64,000 nt of DNA from Lonsdalea populi (GTDB lineage: Bacteria; Pseudomonadota; Gammaproteobacteria; Enterobacterales; Enterobacteriaceae): assembly GCF_015999465.1 (NCBI RefSeq), contig NZ_CP065534.1:124001-188000 (forward strand), written 5' to 3'. Of this stretch, positions 41,998 to 56,300 are shown piece after piece; the first letter of the stretch is position 1; each line of letters opens with the position of its first letter. The translations under genes were made by a program, and so were the position numbers. The notes under the pieces are model-generated. The model was not told the DNA's origin, did no database searches, and saw only the letters and a list, made by a program, of their open reading frames with translations.

Positions 41998-43449
41998 ATG
42001 CACTTGCGCGCCATAACCCGCATCGTTGGCCTGCTGGTCATCCTCTTTTCAGGCACTATGTTTATCCCCGGCCTGGTAGCGCTCATTTATCGCGATGGCG
42101 CGGGTAAAGCCTTCACGCAGACGTTCATCGCCGCGTTGATTATCGGGCTGGTGCTCTGGTTCCCCAACCGCAAGCATCGACATGAGCTTAAAGCGCGAGA
42201 AGGCTTTTTGATTGTGGTGCTATTCTGGACGGTGCTAGGAAGCGTCGGGGCATTGCCTTTCCTGTTTACTGACCGGCCGAATCTAACGATAACGGATGCG
42301 GTTTTCGAGTCCTTCTCCGGCCTGACGACGACCGGTGCGACGACATTGGTCGGGTTGGATTCGATGCCTAAAGCCATCCTGTTTTACCGTCAGATGCTGC
42401 AGTGGATGGGCGGGATGGGGATTATCGTATTGGCGGTGGCCATTCTGCCTATTTTGGGCGTGGGGGGTATGCAGCTGTATCGCGCAGAGATGCCCGGCCC
42501 GCTGAAAGACAACAAAATGCGTCCTCGTATCGCGGAAACGGCGAAGATGCTGTGGATGATTTATCTGTTGCTGACGGTGCTGTGCGCGTTGTCTCTGTGG
42601 TTGGCGGGGATGCCGGTATTCGACGCCATAGGCCATAGTTTTTCGACGATCGCGATAGGGGGATTCTCTACTCATGACGCGAGTATCGGCTACTTCAACA
42701 GTCCTACCATCAATACCATCATTGCGATTTTCCTATTAATTTCGGGCTGTAACTTCGGTCTTCATTTCGCGGTGTTAAGTGGACGCAGCCTGAAGGTGTA
42801 TTGGCGCGATCCGGAATTCCGCATGTTCATCTTCGTCCAGATGTTTCTGGTGGCTGTCTGTACCGCCGTACTGTGGTTCCATAATGTGTACCGCTCGGGG
42901 ATTGATACGCTGAATCAGGCGTTTTTCCAGGTTGTCTCGATGGCGACTACCGCAGGGTTTACGACGGACAGCATCTCTCACTGGCCGTTATTTCTGCCGG
43001 TATTGCTCCTGTGTTCGGCCTTTATCGGTGGTTGCGCAGGTTCGACGGGCGGCGGACTTAAAGTTATCCGTATCTTGCTGTTGTTCTTACAAGGGTCGCG
43101 TGAGCTAAAGAGGCTGGTTCACCCGAATGCGGTCTATACCATCAAACTGGGACAGCGCGCGTTGCCGGAAAGAATACTGGAGGCCGTATGGGGATTCTTT
43201 TCCGCTTACGCGCTGGTATTCATCATCAGTATGTTGGCTGTTATTGCGACCGGCGTTGATGATTTCTCGGCATTTGCCGCCGTTGCAGCTACGCTAAACA
43301 ATCTTGGGCCCGGTCTGGGCGTGGTGGCGGATAACTTCACCTCAATGAATGATGCTGCAAAATGGATACTCATTTTGACAATGTTGTTTGGCCGTCTTGA
43401 GGTATTCACGCTGTTGGTGCTGTTTACGCCGACCTTCTGGCGGGAATAA
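41998..43449 (+). CDS. trkH: Trk potassium uptake system membrane subunit TrkH
   Basis: A 483 aa K+ channel-like membrane protein needing TrkA. Four MPM repeats each with a selectivity-loop glycine are seen: GLTTTGATTL, FSTIAIGGFSTHD, MATTAGFTTD and NNLGPGLGVV. LQWMGGMGIIVLAVAILPIL is a strong family block. It stands 19 bp before hemG, as in E. coli. Confidence 0.97.
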   Translation: MHLRAITRIVGLLVILFSGTMFIPGLVALIYRDGAGKAFTQTFIAALIIGLVLWFPNRKHRHELKAREGFLIVVLFWTVLGSVGALPFLFTDRPNLTITDAVFESFSGLTTTGATTLVGLDSMPKAILFYRQMLQWMGGMGIIVLAVAILPILGVGGMQLYRAEMPGPLKDNKMRPRIAETAKMLWMIYLLLTVLCALSLWLAGMPVFDAIGHSFSTIAIGGFSTHDASIGYFNSPTINTIIAIFLLISGCNFGLHFAVLSGRSLKVYWRDPEFRMFIFVQMFLVAVCTAVLWFHNVYRSGIDTLNQAFFQVVSMATTAGFTTDSISHWPLFLPVLLLCSAFIGGCAGSTGGGLKVIRILLLFLQGSRELKRLVHPNAVYTIKLGQRALPERILEAVWGFFSAYALVFIISMLAVIATGVDDFSAFAAVAATLNNLGPGLGVVADNFTSMNDAAKWILILTMLFGRLEVFTLLVLFTPTFWRE

Positions 43450-43468
43450 CAAAAGAGGATTTCTTAGA

Positions 43469-44008
43469 ATGAAAGCATTAATCCTGTTTTCCACTACCGA
43501 TGGACAAACAGAAGCGATTGCAAATGTCATTGCCGATGAACTGAAAGAGACGCAGGTATGTGATGTCGTCAATATTGACGATGCTGACAAGGTCGAACTT
43601 GCTCAATACGAGAAAATCCTTTTGGGGGCATCGGTTCGGTATGGGCACTTTGCGCCGGAGCTGGGCCAGTTTATCCAGCGCAACCTGGTTTTATTGCAAA
43701 ACAAGCCGAGTGCTTTCTTCTCGGTGAACCTCACGGCGCGTAAACCGGAAAAAAGCACGGTGCAAACTAATGCTTATACGCGCAAGTTTTTGCTGCGTTG
43801 TCCCTGGAAGCCCGACTTGGGGGCGGTATTCGCGGGGGCGCTGCGTTATCCCCGATATCGTTGGCTTGATCGCATCATGATTCAGCTGATTATGCGAATG
43901 ACGGGCGGGGAAACGGATACGTCGCGTGAGATTGAATATACCGACTGGCATCAGGTCCGAGACTTCGCTCAGCAATTCGGGCAATTAACGCTGAAAAAAA
44001 AGGCATAA
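43469..44008 (+). CDS. hemG: Menaquinone-dependent protoporphyrinogen IX dehydrogenase
   Basis: A 179 aa long-chain flavodoxin-like enzyme that oxidises protoporphyrinogen IX and passes electrons to the quinone pool. N-terminal FMN loop MKALILFSTTDGQTEAIA, then ILLGASVRYGHF, and the hydrophobic insert LDRIMIQLIMRMTGGETDTS. The start ATG 43469 lies after AAGAGG. The rRNA operon begins just downstream, as with E. coli rrnA. Confidence 0.97.
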   Translation: MKALILFSTTDGQTEAIANVIADELKETQVCDVVNIDDADKVELAQYEKILLGASVRYGHFAPELGQFIQRNLVLLQNKPSAFFSVNLTARKPEKSTVQTNAYTRKFLLRCPWKPDLGAVFAGALRYPRYRWLDRIMIQLIMRMTGGETDTSREIEYTDWHQVRDFAQQFGQLTLKKKA

Positions 44009-44071
44009 TGAAGGTTATTGCAACGCATTGATGGAAAAAAACTCGCTTGAATATCTTTTTGCATTTAACGC

Positions 44072-44099
44072 TTGTCAGCCCGAAATAACGCCCTATAAT
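44072..44099 (+). promoter_or_regulatory. rRNA operon promoter P1
   Basis: -35 TTGTCA (44072-44077), 16-bp spacer, -10 TATAAT (44094-44099), then a GCGC-type discriminator GCGCTCCC as in stringently controlled rrn promoters. AT-rich sequence upstream could be the UP element. Confidence 0.9.
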
Positions 44100-44168
44100 G
44101 CGCTCCCACTGACACGGCGAAGCGGACAACGCGGCGCGGTGACAGTCGGAGAAAGACGAAGAAAGTCG

Positions 44169-44196
44169 TTGACTCTGAACGAGGTAAGCGTAATAT
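44169..44196 (+). promoter_or_regulatory. rRNA operon promoter P2
   Basis: -35 TTGACT (44169-44174), 16-bp spacer, -10 TAATAT (44191-44196). It lies about 97 bp after P1, the usual tandem arrangement. Confidence 0.85.
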
Positions 44197-44234
44197 ACGC
44201 GGCCTCACGTTAGCCGCTTAGGCGGAAACGAAAC

Positions 44235-44267
44235 GCTCTTTAACAATATAATCAGACAATCTGTGTG
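44235..44267 (+). promoter_or_regulatory. boxA antitermination site and 16S processing stem, left arm
   Basis: boxA GCTCTTTAACA at 44235-44245 loads the Nus/SuhB complex; a second copy, TGCTCTTTAACA, precedes 23S at 46221-46232. CAGACAATCTGTGTG (44253-44267) is perfectly complementary to 45961-45975 after the 16S gene, forming the RNase III stem. Confidence 0.85.
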
Positions 44268-44391
44268 GGCACTCACAAGACACTATCGCAAAAGATACGA
44301 AAAAGTCTTGAAGAGTGAACAACAGTTAATTCATTACGAATCAACAGTAAAATTCTTTGAGCATCGCTATTAAGTTAGCAAATCAAGCTTT

Positions 44392-45934
<1,543 letters not shown>

Positions 45935-46071
45935 CCGAAGTGAAGTGCTAGTGAAGTGCTCACACAGATTGTCTGATGAAGAAGCAAGAGCAAAAGCGCA
46001 CCTGTTGATGATGAGTCTCTGACTCATGCTGATGCGGAACGATTGAGCCTGAGGGTTGAGTCGGATTTCGT

Positions 46072-46147
46072 GTCCCCATCGTCTAGAGGCCTAGGACACC
46101 GCCCTTTCACGGCGGTAACAGGGGTTCGAATCCCCTTGGGGACGCCA
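46072..46147 (+). tRNA. gltT-like: tRNA-Glu (UUC)
   Basis: 76 nt in the 16S-23S spacer. Acceptor GTCCCC pairs with GGGGAC, CCA is encoded, the T-loop is GGTTCGAATCC and the anticodon is TTC within CCTTTCACGG. It is the only spacer tRNA, so this is a Glu-type operon. Confidence 0.98.
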
Positions 46148-46371
46148 TACCGATAATGAGTGAAAGGCATTATCACCTGAATATCTTAAAGATGACTTTA
46201 ACGAGTCGTGTTTAAGATATTGCTCTTTAACAATCTGGAACAAGCTGAAATTTGAAACGATGCGGCTGAACATCTCTCTGCGTGCAGTATTGAGCGGTGA
46301 TTTGGTTGCGTCAGAGTCTCTCAAATAATCGCAGCGTGAAGGGTGTCTTACGAGACACCTTCGGGTTGTGA

Positions 46372-49278
<2,907 letters not shown>

Positions 49279-49386
49279 ACAACACCGAAGGTGTTTTAGA
49301 GAGACGAGAAGAAGTTCAGCTTGTTTGCAGATTGGTTCTGGTGGTTGCACGGAGAGCGTGTGTAACGATTGGAATGAAACAGAATT

Positions 49387-49506
49387 TGCCTGGCGGCGAT
49401 AGCGCGGTGGTCCCACCTGACCCCATGCCGAACTCAGCAGTGAAACGCCGTAGCGCCGATGGTAGTGTGGGGTCTCCCCATGCGAGAGTAGGGAACTGCC
49501 AGGCAT
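49387..49506 (+). rRNA. rrf: 5S ribosomal RNA
   Basis: 120 nt from TGCCTGGCGGC to GCCAGGCAT, nearly identical to E. coli 5S, with self-complementary ends. Confidence 0.98.
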
Positions 49507-49569
49507 TAATTTAAGGTGCACAGCACCTGTTACTGGAAGGATTTTTTCCGGTAACGATACAGAATCGGT

Positions 49570-49646
49570 GGAGCGGTAGTTCAGTTGGTTAGAATACCTG
49601 CCTGTCACGCAGGGGGTCGCGGGTTCGAGTCCCGTCCGTTCCGCCA
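49570..49646 (+). tRNA. aspT-like: tRNA-Asp (GUC)
   Basis: 77 nt, acceptor GGAGCGG / CCGTTCC, anticodon GTC in CTGTCAC, encoded CCA. Distal tRNA of the operon, as after E. coli rrnC. Confidence 0.98.
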
Positions 49647-49660
49647 CCCTATTTAGATTT

Positions 49661-49736
49661 AGGGGCGTAGTTCAATTGGTAGAGCACCGGTCTCCAAAAC
49701 CGGGTGTTGGGAGTTCGAGTCTCTCCGCCCCTGCCA
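49661..49736 (+). tRNA. trpT-like: tRNA-Trp (CCA)
   Basis: 76 nt, acceptor AGGGGCG / CGCCCCT, anticodon CCA in CTCCAAA, encoded CCA end. Follows tRNA-Asp by 14 bp, exactly the rrnC tail of E. coli. Confidence 0.98.
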
Positions 49737-49743
49737 AGAAATA

Positions 49744-49774
49744 ACCCTTCACGCCATGTGAAGGTTTTTTTTTT
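49744..49774 (+). terminator. Terminator of the rRNA operon
   Basis: Stem ACCTTCACAT-type: ACCCTTCAC-GCCAT-GTGAAGG followed by ten T, 7 bp after tRNA-Trp. Confidence 0.9.
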
Positions 49775-49920
49775 GTCTTTTTATGCCCCATTTAGTGAAC
49801 AGCTCAACTCTTCAGACACATTTTCCTCTTTGCTTTAAATCGCCTTCTATTTATCCAACTCGGGTAATCGGCGGATCACAAAAACGTATTTTGTTCACCG
49901 CATTTCTGACTTCTATATCA

Positions 49921-50760
49921 CTAAGTAGTGATGGTATCTAAAGGTGTAATCGGAACTTTCAGCAATTGCCGTATCAACGCTTGCTGATCGCTATTTTGCA
50001 GCCATACGGCATAAAAAGAGCGGCTGACTACAGGTGCGGTATCGATGATTTGCAGTTCTCGGTATTGTTCTTGCCAGTAGTTAGGTAGAAATGCACATCC
50101 TCTCAATGTCGATATCAACTGACGCGTTAGCTGGGCTGACGTGGTTGTCAGCACTGGCGTATGGTCGCTCGGAAATAATCGGTTTTCCTGTTGGTAAAAA
50201 TCGGCTCCCCATTCGAGTCTGATATAGGGAAGATCTTTTTTTGCTTGCTGCCCCTTCACTGTAAAAAGTGATAACGAGAAATATCCCAGTAATTGGCTGG
50301 AAAGTTCTTCCATTTTTGGGGGTTCAGTTGTGATAAGGAGATCCAGCTGTCTCTCAAGTAGCTGTTGCACCAGAGATTGGCGTAGCGCGATTCTAGCTTC
50401 CAATTGAAGCAGTTGTCGTTGCTGATAGAGTTCGTTGAGCCATGACGTCAAATAGGCCTCCCATAGAGAAGCGGTAGCGCCGATGGAAAGAAGATTATGT
50501 TGCTGCGAACGAGCGACCTCTTTCTTTGCGATAGACCAGGTGCCAATCAGGTTTTCGGCATAGGGCAATAGCCTCTCTCCTGCTGGCGTCAGGCGGATAT
50601 TATTACGATGACGAGTAAACAGATTTGCGCCGAGTTGGTTCTCAAGTTGACGGATACGAAAGCTAACTGCCGACTGTGTCAGATAGAGCGATTCCGCGGC
50701 ACGACCGAAATGCCTAGTCCGGCTCACTTCCAGGAAGGTTTTCAATAAGTCGGTATCCAT
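49921..50760 (-). CDS. hdfR: LysR-type regulator HdfR
   Basis: A 279 aa LTTR known to repress flhDC and act in glutamate metabolism in E. coli. The N-terminal helix-turn-helix [20 protein letters not shown] and [20 protein letters not shown] are nearly identical to E. coli; the effector domain is more diverged. The start at 50760 is used (family start MDT), not the ATG 20 codons upstream. Divergent from maoP, as in E. coli. Confidence 0.95.
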   Translation of the reverse strand: MDTDLLKTFLEVSRTRHFGRAAESLYLTQSAVSFRIRQLENQLGANLFTRHRNNIRLTPAGERLLPYAENLIGTWSIAKKEVARSQQHNLLSIGATASLWEAYLTSWLNELYQQRQLLQLEARIALRQSLVQQLLERQLDLLITTEPPKMEELSSQLLGYFSLSLFTVKGQQAKKDLPYIRLEWGADFYQQENRLFPSDHTPVLTTTSAQLTRQLISTLRGCAFLPNYWQEQYRELQIIDTAPVVSRSFYAVWLQNSDQQALIRQLLKVPITPLDTITT

Positions 50761-50879
50761 GACTTTCTCCAAAAAAAATTTATCGTGATGATTTAAATGT
50801 TTTGTTTTACAGCAAGTCAAGCCTATCTAATACTCCGCGCCATAAAGGGCACGACCATAAAGCATTAGGAGCGTGTAAA

Positions 50880-51218
50880 ATGGCAGAAAGCTTCTCTACA
50901 ACCAGTCGTTTTTTTGATAACAAATTCTATCCACGTGGCTTTTCTAGACACGGTGACTTTACGATTAAAGAAGCTCAACTGCTGGAGCGTCATGGCCATG
51001 CGTTGAACGAGCTTGATATCGGTAAACGTCATCCGGCTACGGATGAAGAAATCCAGTTTTTGGCCGTTTGTCACGGTGAACGTGAGCCTGAAACGGAATT
51101 GGAAAAAATCTGGGCTAAATATACGGCACGTATTCGCCGACCAAAACGTTTTCACACTTTATCGGGTGGAAAACCTCAAATGGATACGGTTGAAGAATTC
51201 ACTGAAAGTGATGATTGA
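50880..51218 (+). CDS. maoP: Macrodomain Ori organisation protein MaoP (YifE)
   Basis: A 112 aa DUF413 protein that with its nearby site maoS sets the Ori macrodomain in E. coli. Conserved sequence: [20 protein letters not shown] and [14 protein letters not shown]. The start ATG 50880 is preceded by AGGAGCG. In E. coli maoS lies next to the gene; I cannot identify it by eye here. Confidence 0.94.
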   Translation: MAESFSTTSRFFDNKFYPRGFSRHGDFTIKEAQLLERHGHALNELDIGKRHPATDEEIQFLAVCHGEREPETELEKIWAKYTARIRRPKRFHTLSGGKPQMDTVEEFTESDD

Positions 51219-51221
51219 TAA

Positions 51222-51245
51222 AATGGGGACCTGGTCCCCATTTTT
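51222..51245 (+). terminator. Terminator after maoP
   Basis: Stem AATGGGGAC-CT-GGTCCCCATT with five T. It can serve both maoP and, from the other side, the convergent yifB. Confidence 0.8.
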
Positions 51246-51272
51246 AGCCTTTTGGCTAACATCTATTTTTCG

Positions 51273-52799
51273 TCAAGCCAAATTCTTATGCAGTTGAATT
51301 AATAATCGATCCATACAACGATAGCTCAACGCTTCTGCCAGATGGTTCCGGTTGATACTGACTTCCTCCGACAGGTCTGCAATGGTGCGGCTAACCTTTA
51401 AAATCCGATGCCATGCGCGTACTGAAAGCCCTAGCTTACTCATCACCTCTTCGAGATATTGCGCATCTTCAGATATCAGATGACAGTGTGTTTCAATTTC
51501 ACGAGGGCTTAGGTAGGCGTTGATCTTGTCTGCGCGTTCTAATTGCCGGTGCCGGGCAGCTAACACACGGGCACGCACTGTGGCGCTATCTTCTCCCTGG
51601 CTACGCTGTTTGCGTAGAATTCCTGGAGGTAGGAGTGGCACTTCGATAGAAATATCAAACCTATCCAGAAAGGGGCCTGAGAGCCGGTTGAGATAGCGTA
51701 AAATTTGCTGTGCTGGCATGCGGTTGTGCATGCCCTGATAGTGTCCGGACGGGCTCGGATTCATCGCTGCGACCAGTTGAAATCGTGCGGGATAGCAAAC
51801 CTTAGCCCTGGCTCGAGAGATCACAATTTCTCCCGATTCGAGCGGTTCGCGAAGCGAATCAAGTACGCGCCGTTCAAATTCCGGTAATTCATCAAGAAAC
51901 AGAATACCGTTGTGAGCGAGAGAAATTTCCCCTGGCTTCGGTAACGAGCCACCGCCAACCAGAGCTGCTATGGACGACGTATGGTGAGGCGCGCGAAACG
52001 GCCTGCTACGCCACTTATCCGGTCCGTTATAGCAGCTCGCCAGACTATTAATCGCCGCGCTTTCCAACGCCTCTGAGTCATCGAGCGGCGGCATTAATCC
52101 AGCCAACCGACTCGCAAGCATGGTTTTTCCCGTACCCGGCGGGCCGAGAAATAGCAGGTTGTGGCCTCCAGCTGCGGCAATTTCCAGCGCCCGTTTGGCT
52201 TGCTCCTGACCTACGATATCCTGTAAATCAAGCTCGGACTCCAAATGGTGCGGTTCAGGTGGCAAAAGTCGGTTGCACGGCAGCATTACCTTGCCATGTA
52301 AAAACGTGCATACCTGCAGCAAATGATTCGCCAGCAGAGCCTCACCCTCTGGAATGAGCGCCATCTCTCGCTGATTATCTTCGGGGACGATCAAGCGTCT
52401 GCCCGCTTTCTGCGCCTCCATTGCTGCCGAGATGGTGCCGTTAACGCCGCGTAGCGCTCCTGAGAGGCCCAATTCACCCAGGAACTCATACTCGCTCAGT
52501 TTGTTACCGGGAACCTGTTCGGAAGCCGCTAAAATTGCTAAAGCGATGGGAAGATCGTAGCGTCCGCCTTCTTTGGGAAGATCCGCAGGAGCCAAATTGA
52601 CGGTAATGCGTTTGGCAGGAAAGGTAAAACCGCAGTTAAGCAGGGCGCTCCTCACACGATCGCGAGCTTCCTTCACGGTGGTTTCTGGCAGGCCGACCAG
52701 CGTGAGCGCAGGTAGCCCACTGCTGATGTGTACCTCGATTGAGACCTCCGGAGCCTGCATTCCAATAGTTGCCCGGGTAAAGGCTATGGCGAGTGTCAT
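51273..52799 (-). CDS. yifB: ComM/YifB-family Mg-chelatase-like AAA+ ATPase
   Basis: A 508 aa protein with an N-terminal ChlI-like domain, a central AAA+ module (Walker A GPPGTGKTMLASR, Walker B GILFLDELPEFERR, sensor VAAMNPSPSGHY) and a C-terminal helical domain. ComM homologues are branch-migration helicases used in natural transformation. The ribosome binding site AGGGAGGAAAC precedes the ATG. Between maoP and the ilv operon, as in E. coli. Confidence 0.95.
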   Translation of the reverse strand: MTLAIAFTRATIGMQAPEVSIEVHISSGLPALTLVGLPETTVKEARDRVRSALLNCGFTFPAKRITVNLAPADLPKEGGRYDLPIALAILAASEQVPGNKLSEYEFLGELGLSGALRGVNGTISAAMEAQKAGRRLIVPEDNQREMALIPEGEALLANHLLQVCTFLHGKVMLPCNRLLPPEPHHLESELDLQDIVGQEQAKRALEIAAAGGHNLLFLGPPGTGKTMLASRLAGLMPPLDDSEALESAAINSLASCYNGPDKWRSRPFRAPHHTSSIAALVGGGSLPKPGEISLAHNGILFLDELPEFERRVLDSLREPLESGEIVISRARAKVCYPARFQLVAAMNPSPSGHYQGMHNRMPAQQILRYLNRLSGPFLDRFDISIEVPLLPPGILRKQRSQGEDSATVRARVLAARHRQLERADKINAYLSPREIETHCHLISEDAQYLEEVMSKLGLSVRAWHRILKVSRTIADLSEEVSINRNHLAEALSYRCMDRLLIQLHKNLA

Positions 52800-53131
52800 T
52801 GTGTTTCCTCCCTTTGCGGAGGATTATGCCCGCAGTTTTTCGTGGCAAAAGAAAGTCAGAATGATTTTGCGAGGCGGTGCGAGGAAATAATTCGGGGCAG
52901 TCATATAGGTTTGGACCAACGTCTCTACGGGGTATTCAGTCCATACCAAGTGAAAAATCGAAATTGACTATTGAAGTCCTTTGTTAAATTTATTTATTGA
53001 ATAATAAGAGTTTTATTTTTCTTAAGACTGAAGCGATCAAATAATTACGGAAAAAAATGTTGTCAGCCCTCGTCTGACTATGGTAACTCTGTAGTCATTC
53101 GTTCGACACTGATTAATGAATAAACCGGAAA
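52800..53131 (+). promoter_or_regulatory. Promoter region of the ilvLGMEDA operon
   Basis: 332 bp between divergent yifB and ilvL. The middle (52960-53060) is very AT-rich, with runs such as TTTATTTATTGAATAATAAG, as expected for the UP/IHF-controlled ilv promoter. TTGTCA at about 53060 is a possible -35, but I find no convincing -10 at the right distance. Gene-free. Confidence 0.5.
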
Positions 53132-53230
53132 ATGAAAGCGTTTGCCCTCGTGATTAGCCTAGTCGTCATTAGCGTGGTGGTGATTATTAACCTACCGTGC
53201 GGGGCAGCACTTGGACGAAGAATGGCTTAA
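53132..53230 (+). CDS. ilvL: ilvGMEDA operon leader peptide
   Basis: A 32-residue leader too short for standard ORF calls. It reads MKAFALVISLVVISVVVI then INLPCGAALGRRMA, closely parallel to E. coli IlvL. It packs Val, Ile and Leu codons (GTG ATT, CTA GTC GTC ATT, GTG GTG GTG ATT ATT, CTA) before the attenuator. Ribosome stalling for lack of charged tRNA-Val, -Ile or -Leu would favour the antiterminator. Confidence 0.95.
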   Translation: MKAFALVISLVVISVVVIINLPCGAALGRRMA

Positions 53231-53250
53231 AAATCAAGGCCGAATTCAAG

Positions 53251-53284
53251 AAAACCCCCGCACCAAATGGTCGGGGGTTTTTTT
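53251..53284 (+). terminator. ilv attenuator
   Basis: Stem ACCCCCG-CACCAAATGGT-CGGGGGT followed by seven T, beginning 21 bp after the ilvL stop and 87 bp before ilvG. Classical transcription attenuator of branched-chain operons. Confidence 0.92.
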
Positions 53285-53370
53285 ATGGGGTCGGAATTCG
53301 TAACAAGGGAGCAGAGAATGTTCAATAGGATAAAATCCTGCCATACCAGAAATAAATTGGGGAAATAACT

Positions 53371-55020
53371 ATGAATGGGGCTAAGTGGGTGGTACAAGCG
53401 TTGCGAGCGCAGGGAGTGGATAGTGTATTTGGCTATCCTGGCGGCGCAATCATGCCAGTTTATGATGCATTGTATGACGGGGGCGTTGATCACCTGCTAT
53501 GCCGCCATGAGCAAGGCGCTGCGATGGCGGCAATCGGCTATGCCCGTGCAACTGGTAAAGTCGGCGTATGCATCGCCACTTCAGGACCGGGAGCAACCAA
53601 TCTGATTACTGGTCTGGCGGATGCGCTGTTAGATTCTGTACCGATTGTGGCGATCACCGGTCAGGTCGGGTCTTCATTGATTGGGACCGACGCCTTCCAG
53701 GAAATAGATGTCCTCGGCCTCTCGCTGGCATGCACCAAACATAGTTTTCTTGTTGAATCCCTTGAATTTTTACCGGAAATCATGGCGGAAGCCTTTGCTA
53801 TTGCTCAAAGTGGGCGTCCGGGACCGGTACTGGTCGATATCCCTAAAGATATACAGCTGGCTGAAGGCGGCGAATTTACACCTTACGTTTTCTCTCCGGC
53901 TGAGACCGCCCATCTGCCGACGCAGGCGTTGACCGATGCCAATACGTTGCTGGCTCATGCCAGACAGCCCATTCTATATATCGGTGGTGGTGTGGGAATG
54001 GCGCAGGCAGTTCCCGCTTTGCGCGATTTTCTGGACACGACGCAAATCCCCTGTGTCGCTACATTGAAAGGGCTTGGCGCGGTAGAAACGGATTATCCCT
54101 ACTACCTTGGCATGATCGGAATGCACGGAACCAAAGCGGCCAATCTCATGGTGCAGCAATGTGACCTGCTCATCGCCGTGGGCGCGCGCTTTGACGATCG
54201 TGTGACCGGTAAGTTGAGTACGTTTGCCCCGAATGCCAGTGTAATCCACATGGATATCGACCCGGCTGAGCTGAACAAACTGCGTCAGGCGCACGTGGCG
54301 TTGCAGGGAGATTTAAACCAACTGCTGCCGGCATTGAAACAACCGCTGCTCATTGATGCCTGGCGTCAGCAGGCGACGTTGATGAAAGCCGAATATCCGT
54401 TGCGCTACGATCATCCGGGCGATGCCATTTATGCCCCGGCACTCCTGAAAACCTTGTCTGAACGGATGCCGGCTGACACCGTCATCACCACGGATGTAGG
54501 GCAGCATCAGATGTGGGCTGCCCAGCATATGCAGTTCAATCGTCCGGAAAATTTCATTACGTCCAGCGGCCTCGGCACGATGGGTTTTGGGGTTCCTGCT
54601 GCCGTCGGCGCTCAGGTGGCGCGGCCTGAGGATATGGTTATCTGTATCTCCGGTGACGGTTCCTTCATGATGAACATCCAGGAACTGGGCACGATCAAGC
54701 GCAAGCGCCTGCCGATGAAAATCGTGCTGTTGGATAATCAACGATTAGGCATGGTCAGGCAGTGGCAGGAGTTATTCTTCGAAGAACGCTATAGCGAAAC
54801 TACGCTCACCGACAACCCCGACTTTCTGATGCTGGCCAGCGCATTCGGCATCCCCGGCCAAAGCATTACACGTAAAGACCAGGTTGCTCCCGCTTTGAAC
54901 GCGCTGTTGAACAGCGACGGGCCGTACCTGTTGCATGTCTCCATCGATTCGTACGAAAACGTCTGGCCGCTGGTGCCGCCCGGTGCCGGAAATGAAACTA
55001 TGTTGGAGGAGAGCGAATGA
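53371..55020 (+). CDS. ilvG: Acetolactate synthase II large subunit
   Basis: ThDP enzyme for acetolactate and acetohydroxybutyrate, the first common step to Val and Ile. The protein is 549 aa and intact: no frameshift of the kind that inactivates ilvG in E. coli K-12. Motifs: [37 protein letters not shown] with the ThDP Glu, and the cofactor motif [15 protein letters not shown]. First structural gene after the attenuator; overlaps ilvM by 4 bases. Confidence 0.98.
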   Translation: MNGAKWVVQALRAQGVDSVFGYPGGAIMPVYDALYDGGVDHLLCRHEQGAAMAAIGYARATGKVGVCIATSGPGATNLITGLADALLDSVPIVAITGQVGSSLIGTDAFQEIDVLGLSLACTKHSFLVESLEFLPEIMAEAFAIAQSGRPGPVLVDIPKDIQLAEGGEFTPYVFSPAETAHLPTQALTDANTLLAHARQPILYIGGGVGMAQAVPALRDFLDTTQIPCVATLKGLGAVETDYPYYLGMIGMHGTKAANLMVQQCDLLIAVGARFDDRVTGKLSTFAPNASVIHMDIDPAELNKLRQAHVALQGDLNQLLPALKQPLLIDAWRQQATLMKAEYPLRYDHPGDAIYAPALLKTLSERMPADTVITTDVGQHQMWAAQHMQFNRPENFITSSGLGTMGFGVPAAVGAQVARPEDMVICISGDGSFMMNIQELGTIKRKRLPMKIVLLDNQRLGMVRQWQELFFEERYSETTLTDNPDFLMLASAFGIPGQSITRKDQVAPALNALLNSDGPYLLHVSIDSYENVWPLVPPGAGNETMLEESE

Positions 55021-55259
55021 AACGCCATCAGATTTCCATTCAGGCCCGTTTTCGGCCAGAAACGCTGGAGCGTGTATTGCGCGTCGCTCGCCATCGCGGG
55101 TTTCAGGTTTCCGCCATGAATATGACGTCGCAGGACGACGGCGCACGGATAAACATCGAACTGACCGTGACGAGTCAGCGGCCGGTCGATTTACTGTCAA
55201 CGCAACTAAGCAAACTGCTGGACATCTCGCGCATTGAGATCCAGTCACTGAGAGCATAA
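55017..55259 (+). CDS. ilvM: Acetolactate synthase II small subunit
   Basis: An 80 aa ACT-domain regulatory subunit that partners IlvG. Sequence [20 protein letters not shown] and late ISRIEIQSL match the family. Start ATG within the ilvG stop (ATGA), so translation is coupled. Confidence 0.95.
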   Translation: MKRHQISIQARFRPETLERVLRVARHRGFQVSAMNMTSQDDGARINIELTVTSQRPVDLLSTQLSKLLDISRIEIQSLRA

Positions 55260-55295
55260 TAGAACGTGCCTGAGGCACCGAGAAGGAAATTAACG

Positions 55296-56222
55296 ATGAC
55301 AAAGAAAGCTGACTATATCTGGTTCAACGGCGAAATGGTTCCTTGGGCAGATGCAAAAGTTCACGTGATGTCTCACGCCTTGCACTACGGTACTTCCGTG
55401 TTTGAAGGTGTCCGTTGCTATAACTCTCACCATGGCCCGGTCGTGTTCCGCCACCGCGAGCATATGCAGCGTTTGCATGACTCCGCCAAGATCTACCGTA
55501 TGCCGCTGTCTCAGAGCGTCGACGAACTGATGGAAGCGTGCCGCGAAACGCTGCGCAAAAACAACTTATCGAGCGCTTATATCCGTCCGTTGGTGTTCGT
55601 CGGCGATGTCGGCATGGGCGTGAACCCACCAGAGGGCTATAAAACGGATGTGATCATCGCGGCTTTCCCGTGGGGAGCCTATCTGGGCGAAGAAGCGCTG
55701 GATCAGGGTATCGATGCGATGGTCTCTTCATGGAATCGCGCGGCGGCCAATACGATCCCTACTGCGGCCAAAGCAGGCGGTAACTATCTGTCTTCGCTGC
55801 TGGTAGGTAGCGAAGCCCGTCGTCATGGCTATCAGGAAGGCATTGCGCTGGATGTTCACGGTTACGTTTCCGAAGGCGCTGGCGAAAACCTATTCGAAGT
55901 GAAAAACGGCATCATCTTCACGCCGCCGTTCACCTCTTCCGCGCTGCCAGGGATTACCCGCGACGCCATCATCACGCTGGCGAAACAAAAAGGATTCGAA
56001 GTCCGCGAACAGGTGTTGTCCCGCGAATCGCTCTATCTGGCTGACGAAGTCTTCATGTCTGGCACCGCGGCGGAAATCACGCCGGTGCGCAGCGTCGACG
56101 GCATTCAGGTGGGTATCGGCAAATGCGGTCCTGTCACCAAGCAGTTGCAGCAGGCATTCTTCGGGCTGTTTACGGGTGAAACAGAAGATAAATGGGGCTG
56201 GTTGGATCCGGTTAACCGTTAA
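55296..56222 (+). CDS. ilvE: Branched-chain amino-acid aminotransferase
   Basis: Fold-type IV PLP aminotransferase making Ile, Val and Leu from their keto acids. The protein is 308 aa (E. coli 309). Motifs: FNGEMVPWADAKVHVMSHAL, the PLP lysine in TIPTAAKAGGNYLSSLL, and YVSEGAGENLFEVKNG. The start MTKKADYIWF is used; AGAAGGA lies upstream. Confidence 0.98.
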   Translation: MTKKADYIWFNGEMVPWADAKVHVMSHALHYGTSVFEGVRCYNSHHGPVVFRHREHMQRLHDSAKIYRMPLSQSVDELMEACRETLRKNNLSSAYIRPLVFVGDVGMGVNPPEGYKTDVIIAAFPWGAYLGEEALDQGIDAMVSSWNRAAANTIPTAAKAGGNYLSSLLVGSEARRHGYQEGIALDVHGYVSEGAGENLFEVKNGIIFTPPFTSSALPGITRDAIITLAKQKGFEVREQVLSRESLYLADEVFMSGTAAEITPVRSVDGIQVGIGKCGPVTKQLQQAFFGLFTGETEDKWGWLDPVNR

Positions 56223-56246
56223 TCACTTCACCCACATTCTTTTCTT

Positions 56247-56271
56247 ACCGGCAGCGCGTTTTGCTACCGGT
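56247..56271 (+). promoter_or_regulatory. Small hairpin between ilvE and ilvD
   Basis: Imperfect stem ACCGGcAGC / GCTaCCGGT followed by a few T. It may tune relative expression or mRNA ends inside the operon. Weak evidence. Confidence 0.35.
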
Positions 56272-56300
56272 CATCTGTTTTAAACTGGAGTAATCAGAGT

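Noticed and set aside
53371-55020. Possible K-12-like frameshift in ilvG
   Set aside because: A single frame of 549 codons covers the whole enzyme including both ThDP motifs.
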